A stretch of DNA of 64,000 nucleotides, taken from assembly GCF_029852145.1 (NCBI RefSeq), contig NC_079977.1:12830640-12894639 (forward strand), written 5' to 3'. Each line of letters starts with the position of its first letter. Position 1 is the stretch's first letter. Under the pieces are notes generated by a model. It made no database searches and was not told where the DNA came from. It was given only the letters and a program-made list of their open reading frames with translations. The position numbers and the translations under genes are program-made. This DNA comes from Microplitis mediator (lineage: Eukaryota; Arthropoda; Insecta; Hymenoptera; Braconidae). This document shows positions 35,950 to 48,054 of the stretch, in pieces.

Positions 35950-37500
35950 GGCCATTCGGCAGCCGAAATGGAAGGTAGATTTTCCAATTAATCTATATAA
36001 AAAGTTTCATACATACATATCTTGTGATACATGTTAGTGTATAGTCATGATATGAAATTAGGCTCGTTTTCTAAGAGTGAGAGTAAAAAAAGACAACGAC
36101 TATTTTCGATAGAGAACTTCAGATAGTTGATTTGACAAAACATTATATAGGTAATGTACTAAACTAACCTTCACGTAAACAAAGTATAGTAATTTTAATT
36201 AGTATGAGATCATAATTGTAATTACTATTACGATAGCAAGATCAGTTATAATTATAGGACGTACAGGTACGATTGAATCAGCATAAATAATAAAAAAAAT
36301 ACTTTTAAAATATTAAATAGCAGTGAAATTTACAGGTTACTTTGTTCACACTATAATACAACTGACAAAATTGTATTATAATGGGAAATGCATAAGTTAT
36401 GTGAAATGAAAACAATATTTTCAACAATTTTTGATTCCATTAAAATTTCTAAGGCTATCAAATTATTGGAAGAAATGGTCAAAACATTAAGTTTAAGGTC
36501 TTTAATTAAAGCTTATTAGACAAGCTTTCAAATACTTTTTACTGGAATTGTCTATCAGTTTTAGTTTTAATGTTATATGAACTTCAACAGTGAATAAAAA
36601 CTGATTTTTTCGAAAACTCGTGGAAATTTCAAACAGCCATAACTTCACAACTATTCGAACGATTCAGCCCATCTTTGAACTTGATCAAGATAATCGCCTA
36701 TAGAATAAGTGTGGAAAATTTCATTAAGATCCGATAAGAACTGTAGGTGCTATCGTAATGACAAGACCAGTTATAATCATACGTCGTAGAGGTACATTTG
36801 ATACATCATAAGTTATAAAAGAAATACTTTTAAAATATAAAATAGCTGTGAAATTTACAGGTTATTTTGTGCACAATTAAATACAACTGACGAAATTTGA
36901 TTATAATAGGAAATGCATAAATGATGTTGAATGAAAACCATATTTCCAACATTTTTTGATTCCATTAAAATTTTCAAGGCTATCAAATTATTTGAAGAAA
37001 TGGTCAAAACATCAAGTTTAAGGTCATAAATTAAAGCTTATTAGACAAGCTTTCAAATACTTTTTACGGAAATTATCTATGAGTTTTAGTTTTAAAGTTA
37101 TATGAACTTGAAAGTGGATAAAATTTTTTTTTTTTGAAAAATTGTGGGAATTTAAAACAGCCATATCTTCTAAACTAATCGAACGATTTAGCCCATCTTC
37201 GAACTTAACCGTGGTAATCGCCCATAGAATAAGTGTGAAAAATTTCATTAGGATCCGATAAGGATTCTAGGCGCAATCGTGTTCTCAAAACTCGGTTCTA
37301 TTACATATATATATATGTTGAAAAATTTATATATTTATGTATATATATATATATACATAAATATATAAATTTTTCAACGAATGGTATTTTCGAACTCTAC
37401 TCAACTAATTATGATAGGTTGTGACAAAATTCCTTGAAAAATCGACCATGAGGACAAATACAATACCTAGATTTTTAAAAAAATCTACCTAAAAAGTCTG
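35950..37500 (+). repeat. Repeat family A, copy 3, with internal tandem duplication
   Basis: GGCCATTCGGCAGCCGAAAT after an A run. 36236-36757 and 36758-37282 are tandem copies of one ~522-bp monomer (AAATTTACAGGTTA, CTAT.AAATTATT.GAAGAAATGG, CGAACGATT.AGCCCATCTT). The right end is not sharply defined. Confidence 0.7.
37317..37378. repeat. 62-bp near-perfect palindrome
   Basis: GTTGAAAAATTTATATATTT pairs with AAATATATAAATTTTTCAAC around an (AT)n loop. Confidence 0.9.
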
Positions 37501-37818
37501 TAATGTTCGTTCTTACCATTACTGAAGATAAGCGAATTTATACATAAAAATGTCTACATGACGGTAAAATACTTTACAATTTTTCAAGTCAACCATAAAT
37601 TGATGTAAAAGTTTGCCTGAAAATTAAAGATAAATTTTTTCTAGTTAACTTTTGAAGTAAATTTGCATTCTAATTCGGGTAGTAAATTTACGTCAAATTG
37701 TATAGCAGGTTGTATATAAGCTATCGTCAAAAACGGAAAAGTCCGAAGTTGACGAACATTTGACTAAAAATTCAAGGAGACTTTTGTAAGTAAACTTTTG
37801 TCAAAGCAAACTGTGCTA

Positions 37819-37843
37819 CATGGAGACTTCAGAAGTCTCCATG
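37819..37843. repeat. 25-bp perfect hairpin flanked by 8-bp direct repeats
   Basis: CATGGAGACTTC, A, GAAGTCTCCATG. Immediate flanks are CTGTGCTA on both sides (37811-37818, 37844-37851). Confidence 0.9.
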
Positions 37844-37868
37844 CTGTGCTATAAGGGAAGTTTCCTCA

Positions 37869-38222
37869 TGTTATGTCCTCAGTGGCCTCAAGTGCCTCCA
37901 CCTATTAATTAATTAGTGAACTTAAAAAACATAAATTGGCGTGCATTTAACTTCCATTTGAAATTTACATATTGAGATCTTACAACATTTATTGCATCTT
38001 ATCAATAATTAGTCGATAATTAAAATAATAAATCAATCTATTACATACTTATTAGATTATCTATTTAGATTATAAGAAAGTTGGAATAAATAGATAAATA
38101 AATCATTATATTGTATTCGGAAAAATATAAACCTAGTTTAAGTGGTTTTGGAATGTTTCCTGTCACCCGATACCTAAAACCGTAATAACACGCATAAAAA
38201 TCAGAAGTAGACCCTTTTTTAG
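37869..38222. mobile_element. Truncated LTR, same family as 52714-55096
   Basis: TGTTATGTCCTCAGTGGCCT start, then GCCTCCACCT.TTAATTAATTAG and GTTTCCTGTCACCCGATACC, matching the first ~340 bp of the two solo LTRs. The rest is missing. Confidence 0.8.
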
Positions 38223-38559
38223 TTTGAATCCATTGAGATTCTGAAAAAAATGCATTCCATTGGGTCAGAGAGGGGCGGAAGAGTAAGTAGTTGGCACCAT
38301 ATGCTAGTTGTAATAGGTGGAAGGTGCTGAGAGGTCAAACTACTAAGCCATTTGATGTTTTAAATTACTAATAGAAAAGTCCGACGTTGACGGATATATT
38401 TGACGTTAACTTTAAAGGGAACTGTCGTTATACAACTGCAGCTCTTTGTCTTATAAAAATTAATTAATCAGGTTATGATATTTAGCAGTACAAAATTACT
38501 ACAATTGTTAACAAACAATTTTATTGTTTCTACAAGATAATACTATCAACAATATAGGC
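38223..38559. other. Unassigned AT-rich sequence
   Basis: No gene. It includes a short CCGACGTTGACGGATAT word of the CCCTAATAGC family near 38383 and the 4-bp TSD of the next element. Confidence 0.35.
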
Positions 38560-40453
38560 TGTGACGTTACATTGCCGAAGGGATGGAGTTGAAGTTTGGA
38601 GTACGTGGGAGTCTGTGTGATAGTGAGAGAAAAAAGTGAGTATGTGTGTCGAGTTGAGTTTAGTGGATAATGAATAGAGAGTATATGGAGTATAAATGTG
38701 TATGGTAAGATAAGTGTGCGATAGAGTACGTGTACGGTATGGGGTATGTTTCTGGAGTGTCTGTGTGATGGAGCGTGGATTTAACGGGGGAGGTCTAGCT
38801 GTGTCGCGGATAGTGGCCAAGATAACGTGCCTACCGACCAGTGATGACGACTAGGTCTAGGCTTAGCCCTCGGGATTGACGTGGTGATCGCGGAGGTGCG
38901 ACTGAGATGTCGCCGCCCCTTCGTGGTGGTACCCGGAGTTAGCTGGGGTACGTGTACGGTTATTGGAGGGATGTCAGGCCTCGTTTGCGATGCTCGAGGA
39001 AGCCAAAAATTCGCTAACTTCGGATATCACGGGGAGTGACATTACGGGAAGGCCCGTGAGTCCACGGCTTGTATGCTTGTGAAGGTAAGAATGGATGGAG
39101 AAGCGAGAATGTGGGATTGAAAGAGATGGAGTGGAGTAAGCGAGTTAGAGTGGGAGATTATCGTGGAACAGTTGTGCAAGTACCGGCGAGTAAGTAAGTT
39201 GAGACCTGGCGTCGCTCGTGAATGAGTCGACCCAGTGGTCGAGTTTGGAGTCTTAGGGTAAGCGGTGGCGAGTCGGAGAGTCGCCATGGTGGACCTCGAA
39301 CGCAACCCTGGACTTTTCGTCGTTTTGGAGCCTGTAGCCCTGTATATGGTGCTCTTGGAGCCGTCTGTCGCATTAATTAATTGTCCCAAATTACCGCAGT
39401 ATTTATTTATATTTTATTTTGTAGTTTATCTAGTAGTGCATTAAGTTTGTGATTTGTCGTCGTCGAGAGGTTCCCGATGTTGTATCCAGGTATTTATTTG
39501 CGTGATGGACCGAGAGTACTAGACCGCTGGTCTTTTGGGCCCTCCGCGTCACTCTCGCGTCATCTTTCTTGTATTTTATTTAGTTTTGTTTCGCTATTTT
39601 ATGTCTTTTGTACACTGCTAGAAGTATTTATTTGAGCCAAATAAATATTTGTTAATAGTTAATAAATGATTTATTAAATGAGATTTATTTGGGCCAAATA
39701 AGCCATTTCTTAATAGTTAATAAATGGCTTATTTGAATAGAAAGAAATGACACGTGATGTTAATTAAGTGAGGCTATGACAAATGATTTATAGGACTGTT
39801 TAATTTTATTTTTTTAAAGAAAATAATACACACAATTAATGTTAATTAAAGATAAAAATTATTATACATAAGATATAAAAAAAATGAAATATTATAATAA
39901 ATTTTTACTAACAATCACACTCATTCCATTCAAAGTTATAACCTGAACTTCATGTGTCATTTCTTTCTAATTCAAATAAGCCATTTATTAACTATTAAGA
40001 TATGGCTTATTTGGCTCAAATAAATCTCATTTAATGAATCATTTATTAACTATTAATAAATCTTATTTGGCTCAAATAAATACTTCTAACAGTGTATTAG
40101 TTAATAAATCGGCTTCTTTCGCATTGAAAGAACCGCGACCCTCTTTCCACAACCTAGCATACTGAGCGCGCCAGGACATGCCGCTACCACCGGTCATGTC
40201 TCTCATCTCCAAAGGGTATAGTTTTTAGGTTTTAATTTACGTGTACGTTTAGACCGGTTGCCGATACCGGGGAAATAAAAGTCGGCTGGCGCCCGTCAGG
40301 ATCTGGAGGAGATGAGAGGGGTGATTGGTGGGCGAAGTGTAACGTAGCCCAATTTCGTGTAATTGGAGTTTTAAGTTTTTGGAGTAAATTTATTGAGTAA
40401 GAATTTTGCGTAATTATTGGGTTTAATTGAGTATAAGAATATATTACGTTACA
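38560..40453. mobile_element. Solo LTR, 4-bp TSD AGGC
   Basis: TGTGACGTTACATTGCCG at the left and ATTACGTTACA at the right, with AGGC on both flanks (38556-38559, 40454-40457). AATAAA at 40274. The left 900 bp is GC-richer and contains open frames on the minus strand (for example 39042-39389), biased in Ser/Thr and without a domain, so they are not called as genes. Interrupted by 39613-40094. Confidence 0.75.
39613..40094. mobile_element. MITE with CACTGCTAGAAGTATTTATT ends, TSD TA
   Basis: CACTGCTAGAAGTATTTATT and complement AATAAATACTTCTAACAGTG, TA flanks. Interior words AATAAATGGCTTATTTG in both orientations. Tc1/mariner-like ends. Confidence 0.85.
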
Positions 40454-40540
40454 AGGCTCACTTGTCTTAAATTATAAATCGATTTCTAATAGTGTATATT
40501 AAAATCATTAACAATCAACATGACAAAAAAAAGACAAATT

Positions 40541-41031
40541 CTACCAAAAACAGATTCTCTGTATAAAATCGCGCCAAGTACACGTTTAAAATGTCTTACA
40601 ATTAAGAAAAGATTCTTTTTACAAAAAAAATAAATCAAATCGAAAAAATACCAAGTACCTAATATAATTCAAAATCATGAAAAACATTTTTATAGAATTG
40701 AAAAAAAAATTGAAAAAAAAAATTTCAATGTACGTGGTGTGCCTTTAAACTGGAAAAAAAAAGAAAATTCAATTTTATTAGAAAATAATTTATATGCGAA
40801 ATCAATTCTCGAAATTAATTTTGCTTGAATAAATTTAGTAATGCACACCAAGTACATTGAAATTGTTTTTTTCAATTCTATAAAAATGTTTTTCATGATT
40901 TTGAATTATATTAGGTACTTGGTATTTTTTCGATTTGATTTATTTTTTTTGTAAAAAGAATCTTTTCTTAATTGTAAGAAATTTTAAACGTGTACTTGGC
41001 GCGATTTTATACAGAGAATCTGTTTTTGGTA
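40541..41031. mobile_element. Fold-back element, about 200-bp near-identical arms
   Basis: 40541-40740 and 40845-41031 are almost perfect inverted copies (CTACCAAAAACAGATTCTCT, CGCGCCAAGTACACGTTTAA, AAATAAATCAAATCGAAAAA). The spacer of about 100 bp is AT-rich. Confidence 0.85.
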
Positions 41032-41209
41032 GGATATTTATATACACATATATTTCACACGTAAAAAAATAATCACTAGCTGTTACCGATTTTTCTCAGT
41101 AGCTGCTAGTGAAAAAATCTCAACCAACTAGCGATTAATGATCGTTAGGTGTTATCGATTATCGCCTGTAATGATAGCTAGCGATTGTCGTTTCCCGCGT
41201 GCGCGCGCA

Positions 41210-41312
<103 letters not shown>

Positions 41313-42660
41313 AAAAATTTATGAACTTTTTTCTGTCGCACAATATCTTTGAATAAAGTCGATTTTAGTGTACTTTGCGGCGATCGATAGTTTATCACAA
41401 CTTAGAAATGATTAGATTTTAAAATCAATCGGCTAAGCAGATTTCAAGTTATTGAACAAATAAAAATCAAATATACAATTTTTCATGTCATTTTTGTATA
41501 TTTCAAAAAAACTGCTCAACCGAATTGTCTCAAAATTAAATCATTTATAAGTCTGCATCAGACCTCTTGTCTGCCACCAGATTTATCGAAATTGATCAAA
41601 TAGCTTAAGAGATATAGAATGACAAAAATTAATTTCTTCTGTTTGAATTCGAGTGTAGATCTTTGGAATTAATTGACTAATTTTAATTTGTCTGATTACG
41701 GCGTTTGAGAAAGTTCTCTATACACGGAAAAAAATGTGTAGTTAAATTTACTACAATTGGAGTTCCATTTACTACACTGACTAGTAATATATAGGATAAC
41801 TACACGTTTAGTAACAGTTACTAGTACACTGTGGTACACAACCTGTAGTACCATTTACTACAGTAAGTAGTAATAAGAACTAGCATTAAAGAACCACTGT
41901 GATTCATTTTACTCCACAACATAGTAGAATATATTTTATTCGTAATGTATTAATTAAATATCTGTAAGTTAACGATCATTAGTTTTTATGATATTGAAAA
42001 CGTTATAAAAATATAAAAAATAATCTTAGATTCTTCGGACTTACAGTATATCAAATTAAAATGATATAAAAATGAATTTATTAATGAATAACTTAAAATA
42101 ATAAGGACTCAAATTTCAAAAGCATACTTTTTATCAATACCTGATAAGGATAATTTTAAAAATATATTTGTAATCTATAAATTCTCGTATAAGCATAAAC
42201 TTAGAATAATTAAGTATTAATTTTTATTAATAGAAAATGTAAAAAACATCGTTTTAAAAGTTATAATTCTAATAAATAACAAATACTCAATAGGCAATGA
42301 TTTAAAAAATTGCATTAAAATCACGATTCACTGATAAGAGCATAGAAATAAAATTTAATAAGAGTCATTTAGGAAGAATCCCGATAAAAAAAGATTTTGT
42401 ATAATTATATATAATTATATATAAGTCCATATATAATCAGATCTGAAAATTGGCCAGGCCTGATCATATATAATCATATATGATTAGATATAATCATGCA
42501 TGAATGAATATAGTCATTTTTAAAATCTCATTGAAAATATCTGTAAATTATTAATTAAGTGATTTAATTAAGATTTATTGTCTTCATTAATATAAATGTT
42601 GGTTAAATTAAAATTACAAAAAAAATTAAAATTACTATTAATAAACTATTAATATAATAC

Positions 42661-42750
42661 GGGGTCACCCGTCCAATTAATGACCCACGTCGATGCTGCT
42701 TAACTCTGGTAATCGCTTGATAGTAGTCTGGTCCTCTCGTCTGCTATGCA
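42661..42750 (-). pseudogene. 5S rRNA-like segment (SINE3-type head), copy 1
   Basis: On the minus strand, GTTAAGCAGCATCG and then TTGGACGGGTGACC match the internal control region of 5S rRNA (..TTAAGCAGCGTCGGG.. GGATGGGTGACC). The 5' half is diverged. Inferred as a 5S-derived fragment captured by the element. Confidence 0.6.
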
Positions 42751-44256
42751 CTTATAATTAAGGAAAATTTATGGCATTACTTAACCCAAATAATGAAATT
42801 GATACATCCTACGTAAATAATGCACCTAATGGATTTGGTTTTGTATATAAATTACAATAGAATTCATTAGATAGTTATAATCAAATCTTTTTATCTATAG
42901 ATATATAAACTTATAAATATCCATATATAAATCGATATCTATTTATACTTTTAAAATTCTGCCGAAACCTTTGAACATTTTTTACGTAATGGGGATTTAA
43001 GTTTGATTGATAGCTGACAAAATAAAAATTAAATGACATTAATATTAAAATTGTCACATTATGTTAAATATATATATTGGACCTCTATACATAATTAGAT
43101 ATTTATAGGTTTCATATCATTAAAGTCTGATCATATCTAATCATATATAGACATATATATAACTACAGATAAGTTTATATCAGTCGTGTCTGATCAGATC
43201 TAATTATATATAGACTTATATATAATTAGACCTGATCATATATAGGCTTATACATGATTATACCTAGCCTTCATCATCCAGGTCTGATCAGATCTAATTA
43301 TATATAGACTTATATATAATTAGACCTGATTATATATAGGCTTATATATGATTATATCTAGCCTTCATCAGTTAGATCTAATTATATATGTCTATGTATA
43401 ATTAGACCTGATCTTATATAGACTCCCGGGAAAAAATGATTTTGCCTAATTATATATAATTATATATAAGACCTTATATATAATTAGATCTAAAAATTGG
43501 CCAGGTCTAATTATATATAATTCATATATAATTATATATAGGTTATATATGATTATATATAATACGTTATATATAATTAGATCTGAAAATTGGCCAGGTC
43601 TAATTATATATAATCATATATAAGTTATATATACTCATATATAATTAGATATGATTATGTATAATACATATATATCATATTTTATATATAATTAGATCCG
43701 AAAATTAGGCGGGTTTAATCATATATATGATTATGTGTAATTTATGTACAATTACGTATGTTCATGTACGATTAATATTGAAGTATTCAGAGGGAAGTTT
43801 ATTATTTAATTATACGTTTGCAATTATTCATAACAAATTATATTTCCCTCAAAATATAAATACAGAGTATAATTAACGACTGTGCTACTACATATATTTA
43901 TTTTTGTTATATAACATTTTATTATGTATTTATAGATAGATAATACAATCATGTCATTAGACTATTAGTACTTACAAACGTAAATTACTAGAATCATTTT
44001 TACTAATATATTAGAGAAATTAAATATATTCTATAAATAAAATATTAACTTATATATATATATATATAAATAATTAATTTATATTTGATTATATATAAAT
44101 CTAAAGATCTAAAATATAATAAAAATTACTAAATATGGGTCTATATAGGTCAGGTCTAATCAGATCTAATCATATATAGACCTATGTATAACTATATATA
44201 GGTATATACTATTATATATACTATTATATATATTCCATATACAATCATATATAATT

Positions 44257-44760
44257 AGGCAAAATAATTTTGTCCCGGGATATAATTAGATCTAATTATA
44301 TATAAGGCTATATATACTTATATATAGGTCTATATATAATCATATATAATTAGGCAAAATCATTTTTTTCCCGGTATAATTAGGTCTAATTATATATAAG
44401 GCTATATATACTTATATATAGGTCTATATATAACCATATAGATTCTATATATAATCATATATAATTAGGCAAAATCATTTTTTTCCCGGTATAATTAGGT
44501 CTAATTATATATAAGACTATATATACTTATATATAGGTCTATATATAACCATATATATTCTATATATAATCATATATAATTAGGCAAAATCATTTTTTTC
44601 CCGGTATAATTAGGTCTAATTATATATAAGGCTATATATACTTATATATAGGTCTATATATAACCATATATAATTATATATAATACCATATATAATTATA
44701 TATATTCCATATATAATCATATATAATTATATATAATTAGGCAAAATCATTTTTTCCCGG
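44257..44760. repeat. Tandem array, about 112 bp, each unit carrying the element end motif
   Basis: The motif TTAGGCAAAATCATTTTTTC + CCGG recurs near 44259, 44352, 44465, 44579 and 44738, separated by GGTCTAATTATATATAAG.. units. The complementary motif CCCGGGAAAAAATGATTTTG is at 43424. Confidence 0.8.
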
Positions 44761-44981
44761 GCTTATATATGATTATACCTAGCCTCCATCATCCAGGTCT
44801 GATCAGATCTAATTATATATAGGTTCATATACAATTATATATAATTCCATGTATAACCATGTATAATCATATATAATTCCATATATGATTATATATAATT
44901 ATATATGATATCATATATAATCATATATACTCATATATACTCATATATAATCAGACAAAATCATTTTTTATCGGGATGACA

Positions 44982-46785
44982 CACAGAAAAAAAAAAATCT
45001 TGACTCAAGAAAATTTTTCTTTAACCAAGAAATTTTTCAGCGAGTGGAATGAAAACCGGAAATTTCTTGAACGAAGTTAAATAATTTCTTGAATTTTAAA
45101 TCTTCAATTAAGAAAAAAAATTCTTAAGCCAATACATATTTCATACTTGGTCCAATAATAGAATTACTTGTTTTAAAAACTTACAGTTTTTAGTTTAATA
45201 ATAATTTTTCTTGACCTGAGTGTGTTACTTACTTAAACCAAGAAATAAAAATATTTAGTTCGAGAAAGTTATACACTTAATTAAAGAACTATGATGTTTT
45301 GAAACAATAAACGGTACGAACTCGAACTAAAAATAAAGGGAGTTGATTCAAGAAATTTAAACTCTTGGTTTGAGTATAGTGTACTTTCTCTGACCAATCA
45401 CACGAAAAATCTCAAACCAAGATTACTAGAGTCTCAAGCCAAGAAAGTTTTCTCTTGGATTCTCACTCATAGGTGCTCCCTCCTTCGCACCCGAAGGAAT
45501 GAATACTCCCCACTCTCTCTCTTTCTCACACTAGCGCAGCAAATAGATTTTGAGTTCACCTTTTTATTTTAAATAAATTAAAAATTAAATAACCAAACTA
45601 TATTATTATAATAAATTAATTGATTAATGTAATTAAATAATATTGAATAATTTCTCAAGTTTTTTTGTAATTAAATTTGTTTTTTTTTTTTTAACTTTTT
45701 TATATTTATGTCAAAATTCATTTATGAACGAATCATACAATCCGTTCAGTATTTTGGTAAAATGTCAAAACTAACATTTTTCTAAATTATTGGCGATAAC
45801 ATTTGTAATATTAATTCTGGGTTTAGGATTTAAAAATGTGATTGACCATAAGCCAGTGTGGTTCAGTATATGTGGGCAAAGTAAACGTAGTCTAACAAAG
45901 GCTGGGATGGCTTAGTTGGTAAAGCTCTCGCGTGACGCCGAATCGATCTGGGTTCGATTCCTCGGTTAAGCGATAATTGTTTTTTCTCAATTTGTTTAAA
46001 TATTTAACTTATTGCGAAACTTCCCCATCCCTTATAAATGCTTCTGATACAGTATATATTTGCTTCACAGCATTGTTTGTAATATTTAAACAAAAAAAAA
46101 AATTGTTCATTAAAAAAATGAAACAAAAAAAAAATAAAATTTTTTAGCTCGATAGATTTATTTGCTTAATTAAAGAAATTAATTTCTTGGCTGAAAATTT
46201 TTTTTTTGTTTGCGACAAATAAAAAAATTCTTGGCCCAAGAAAGTTTCTTCTTGGTTTAAAAAATTTTTTTTCTTAGTACAAAAACTTTTTTTTTTAGCT
46301 CAAGACATTGTTTCTTGACTCGATAAGGTAACAGTCTTTAGACAAGAAACAAATTTCTCGAGTTAAAAAAAAACTTTCTTGGCCCGAGAAAATAATGCTT
46401 TAAACCAAGAACAAACTTTCTTGGCCCAAGAAAGTTTGTTCTTGGTTTAAAACATTATTTTTCATGGTTCAAAAACTTTTTCGTTTCAGCTCAAGATATT
46501 TTTTCTTGACTTAAAAACGTAACAATTTTCAGCCAAAAAAAAAATTTGTTGAATTGAAAAAAAAATCTTCTCGAACCAAAAAAAAAATTTTTGGGACCAA
46601 GAAAGTTTTTTCTTGGTTTAAAGAATTTATGTTTTAGACTAAAAAAATTATGTCTTCCGCGAAGGAAATAATTTCTTGATCCAAATAATTTTTTTACTTC
46701 AATAAAGTAAGAAATTTCGTTTGGTTCAAGAAAAAAATTTCGAAGACATTTTATTTCTTGTTTCAAGATTTTCTTTTTTTCTGTG
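44982..46785. mobile_element. TIR element CACAGAAAAAAAA, TSD CA, CTTGGCCCAAGAAA interior
   Basis: CACAGAAAAAAAAAAATCTT and TTCTTTTTTTCTGTG, with CA flanks (44980-44981, 46786-46787). The interior is AAGAAA / TTTCTTGG words in both orientations around a unique centre that holds a tRNA-like sequence. The 103-residue minus-strand frame near 46491 is low-complexity Phe/Lys sequence. Confidence 0.8.
45901..45973 (+). pseudogene. tRNA-like sequence / SINE head
   Basis: A-box TGGCTTAGTTGGTAAAGC and B-box GGGTTCGATTCCT with normal spacing. The 5' and 3' acceptor strands do not pair fully. Either a degenerate tRNA (Ala/Val-like) or a SINE head. Confidence 0.55.
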
Positions 46786-46809
46786 CAGGTAATACAAAAC
46801 AAATTTTTA

Positions 46810-47593
46810 ACTTCCCGCTAAGAAAATTGTAAATTTTCAAAAATTCGGGAAGTTATTGGTTTCGGTCCGATTTACGAAAATCGAATTTTCATCAGATGTC
46901 GACGTTTTGAGGTCCTAGGAAGCTATTCTGACTAATTTTACGATTATGTCAGAGTGTATGTACGTACGTATGTAAATACCTGTATCTTTTGAACGGATAA
47001 ACCGATTTTGACCTTTAAGGTGTCATTCGACGCGGCTTGTTAATATCTTGAAGCTGTAAGAAAATTGAGCTTGATCGGTAGGGCTCATTCAGAGATATTC
47101 CAAAAATAAAATTTTCTCAAAAATGTTTTTTTTTGATAACTTTTAATGTGCTTGATGGATTGATTCCAAAATGGATTGGGCTCTAGAGCTTTATAAGCCG
47201 CGTCGAATGCCACCTCAACCATCAAAATCGGTTGATTCGTTCAAGAGAAACCGTTGTCGAAAGAATTAAAAAAAAATTTTTTTTTTATTTTTTCTGAAAT
47301 ATCTCAAAAACGACTCAATAAATCGAATTCAAAATTTGATCAGCTTTAGAACTTGATAAAACGCGTCGATTGCCACCTCAACCATCGAAATCGGTTCATT
47401 CGTTTGAGAGATATCGTTGGAGAAAAAATGGTGAAAAATATTTTTTTTTCGAAAACAACAGCATGCAAACGTATTTTCGAGCTCGAAGAGCTTGAAAATG
47501 TATTCACAATAATGTTTTCGAGGTTCTTGAGCTCGAAAACAGCGGGAAGTTTTGGGGCTGGCCCGCAGGGTCCACTGACAGACCGATTTTTTT
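46810..47593 (+). mobile_element. CTTCCCGCT-family repeat, complete copy
   Basis: ACTTCCCGCTAAGAAAATTG start, three diverged 170-bp units (GAAATCGGTTCATTCGTT), the GAGCTCGAAGAGCTTG hairpin and AGCGGGAAGTTTTGGGGCTG plus tail. No coding capacity beyond a spurious 117-residue frame. Confidence 0.75.
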
Positions 47594-48054
47594 GTATTAT
47601 ATTTTTTATATATATATTTATTTTAAATTATATATATTATAATTGCACGCCTCGATTTTTAATTATATATATAAATATTTTTAATTATATATATAAATAT
47701 TTTTAATTATATATATTATTATATATAATGTTTTATAAAATTATTTATAATATTAAATACACTGACACAAGTTGAGGATACCCACAGAATGGAGTAAAAA
47801 AGTTGTAGGTGGCGCTGTTATTTTCTTCTTTCGATCATTTTACCACACATTGGAGTAGATTGTACAAGTAATCTGGTATTGTATACTCCAAAAATAGTAA
47901 CAGATACCAATTCATATAAAATTGTGTGGTTCCCAAAACCACAAAATAAGTATTTTATACTACATTGAGTAATTGTGGAAACTACAAAGTTTTACCACAT
48001 TACAGTAGTAAGCAGAACTCCTATAGTAGTAAAATATCACGCACACTGTGGCTT
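47594..48054. other. AT-rich low-complexity and parent-element interior
   Basis: 47600-47760 is an (AT)-rich tract with TATATATAATT words. 47760-48050 has ACTACA / TGTAGT words belonging to the 41723-49082 element. Confidence 0.5.

Larger units (their letters stand above)
35801..37857. mobile_element. CCCTAATAGC-family TIR element carrying family A copy 3
   Basis: CCCTAATAACCACTTTAGCT at 35801 and ..AGCAAACTGTG..CTATAAGGG ending at 37857, with the family A insertion between about 35950 and about 37500. A 25-bp perfect palindrome lies near the right end. Confidence 0.65.
42380..44975. mobile_element. TIR element CCCGATAAAAAAAGATTTTG, TSD AT, ATATATAATTAGATC interior
   Basis: CCCGATAAAA at 42380 and TTTTTTATCGGG ending at 44975, AT flanks. 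The interior is a long mosaic of AATTAGATCTAATTATATAT and its complement, with a 5S rRNA-like segment. Part of it (42400-43430) recurs inverted at 49085-49953. Confidence 0.8.

Noticed and set aside
39042..39389. 115-residue Ser/Thr-rich open frame
   Set aside because: Lies inside a solo LTR with clear ends and TSD; no domain, and a frame on the same strand overlaps it out of phase.
45901..45973. Functional tRNA gene
   Set aside because: A and B boxes are good, but the acceptor stem does not pair well and the sequence lies in a transposon interior.
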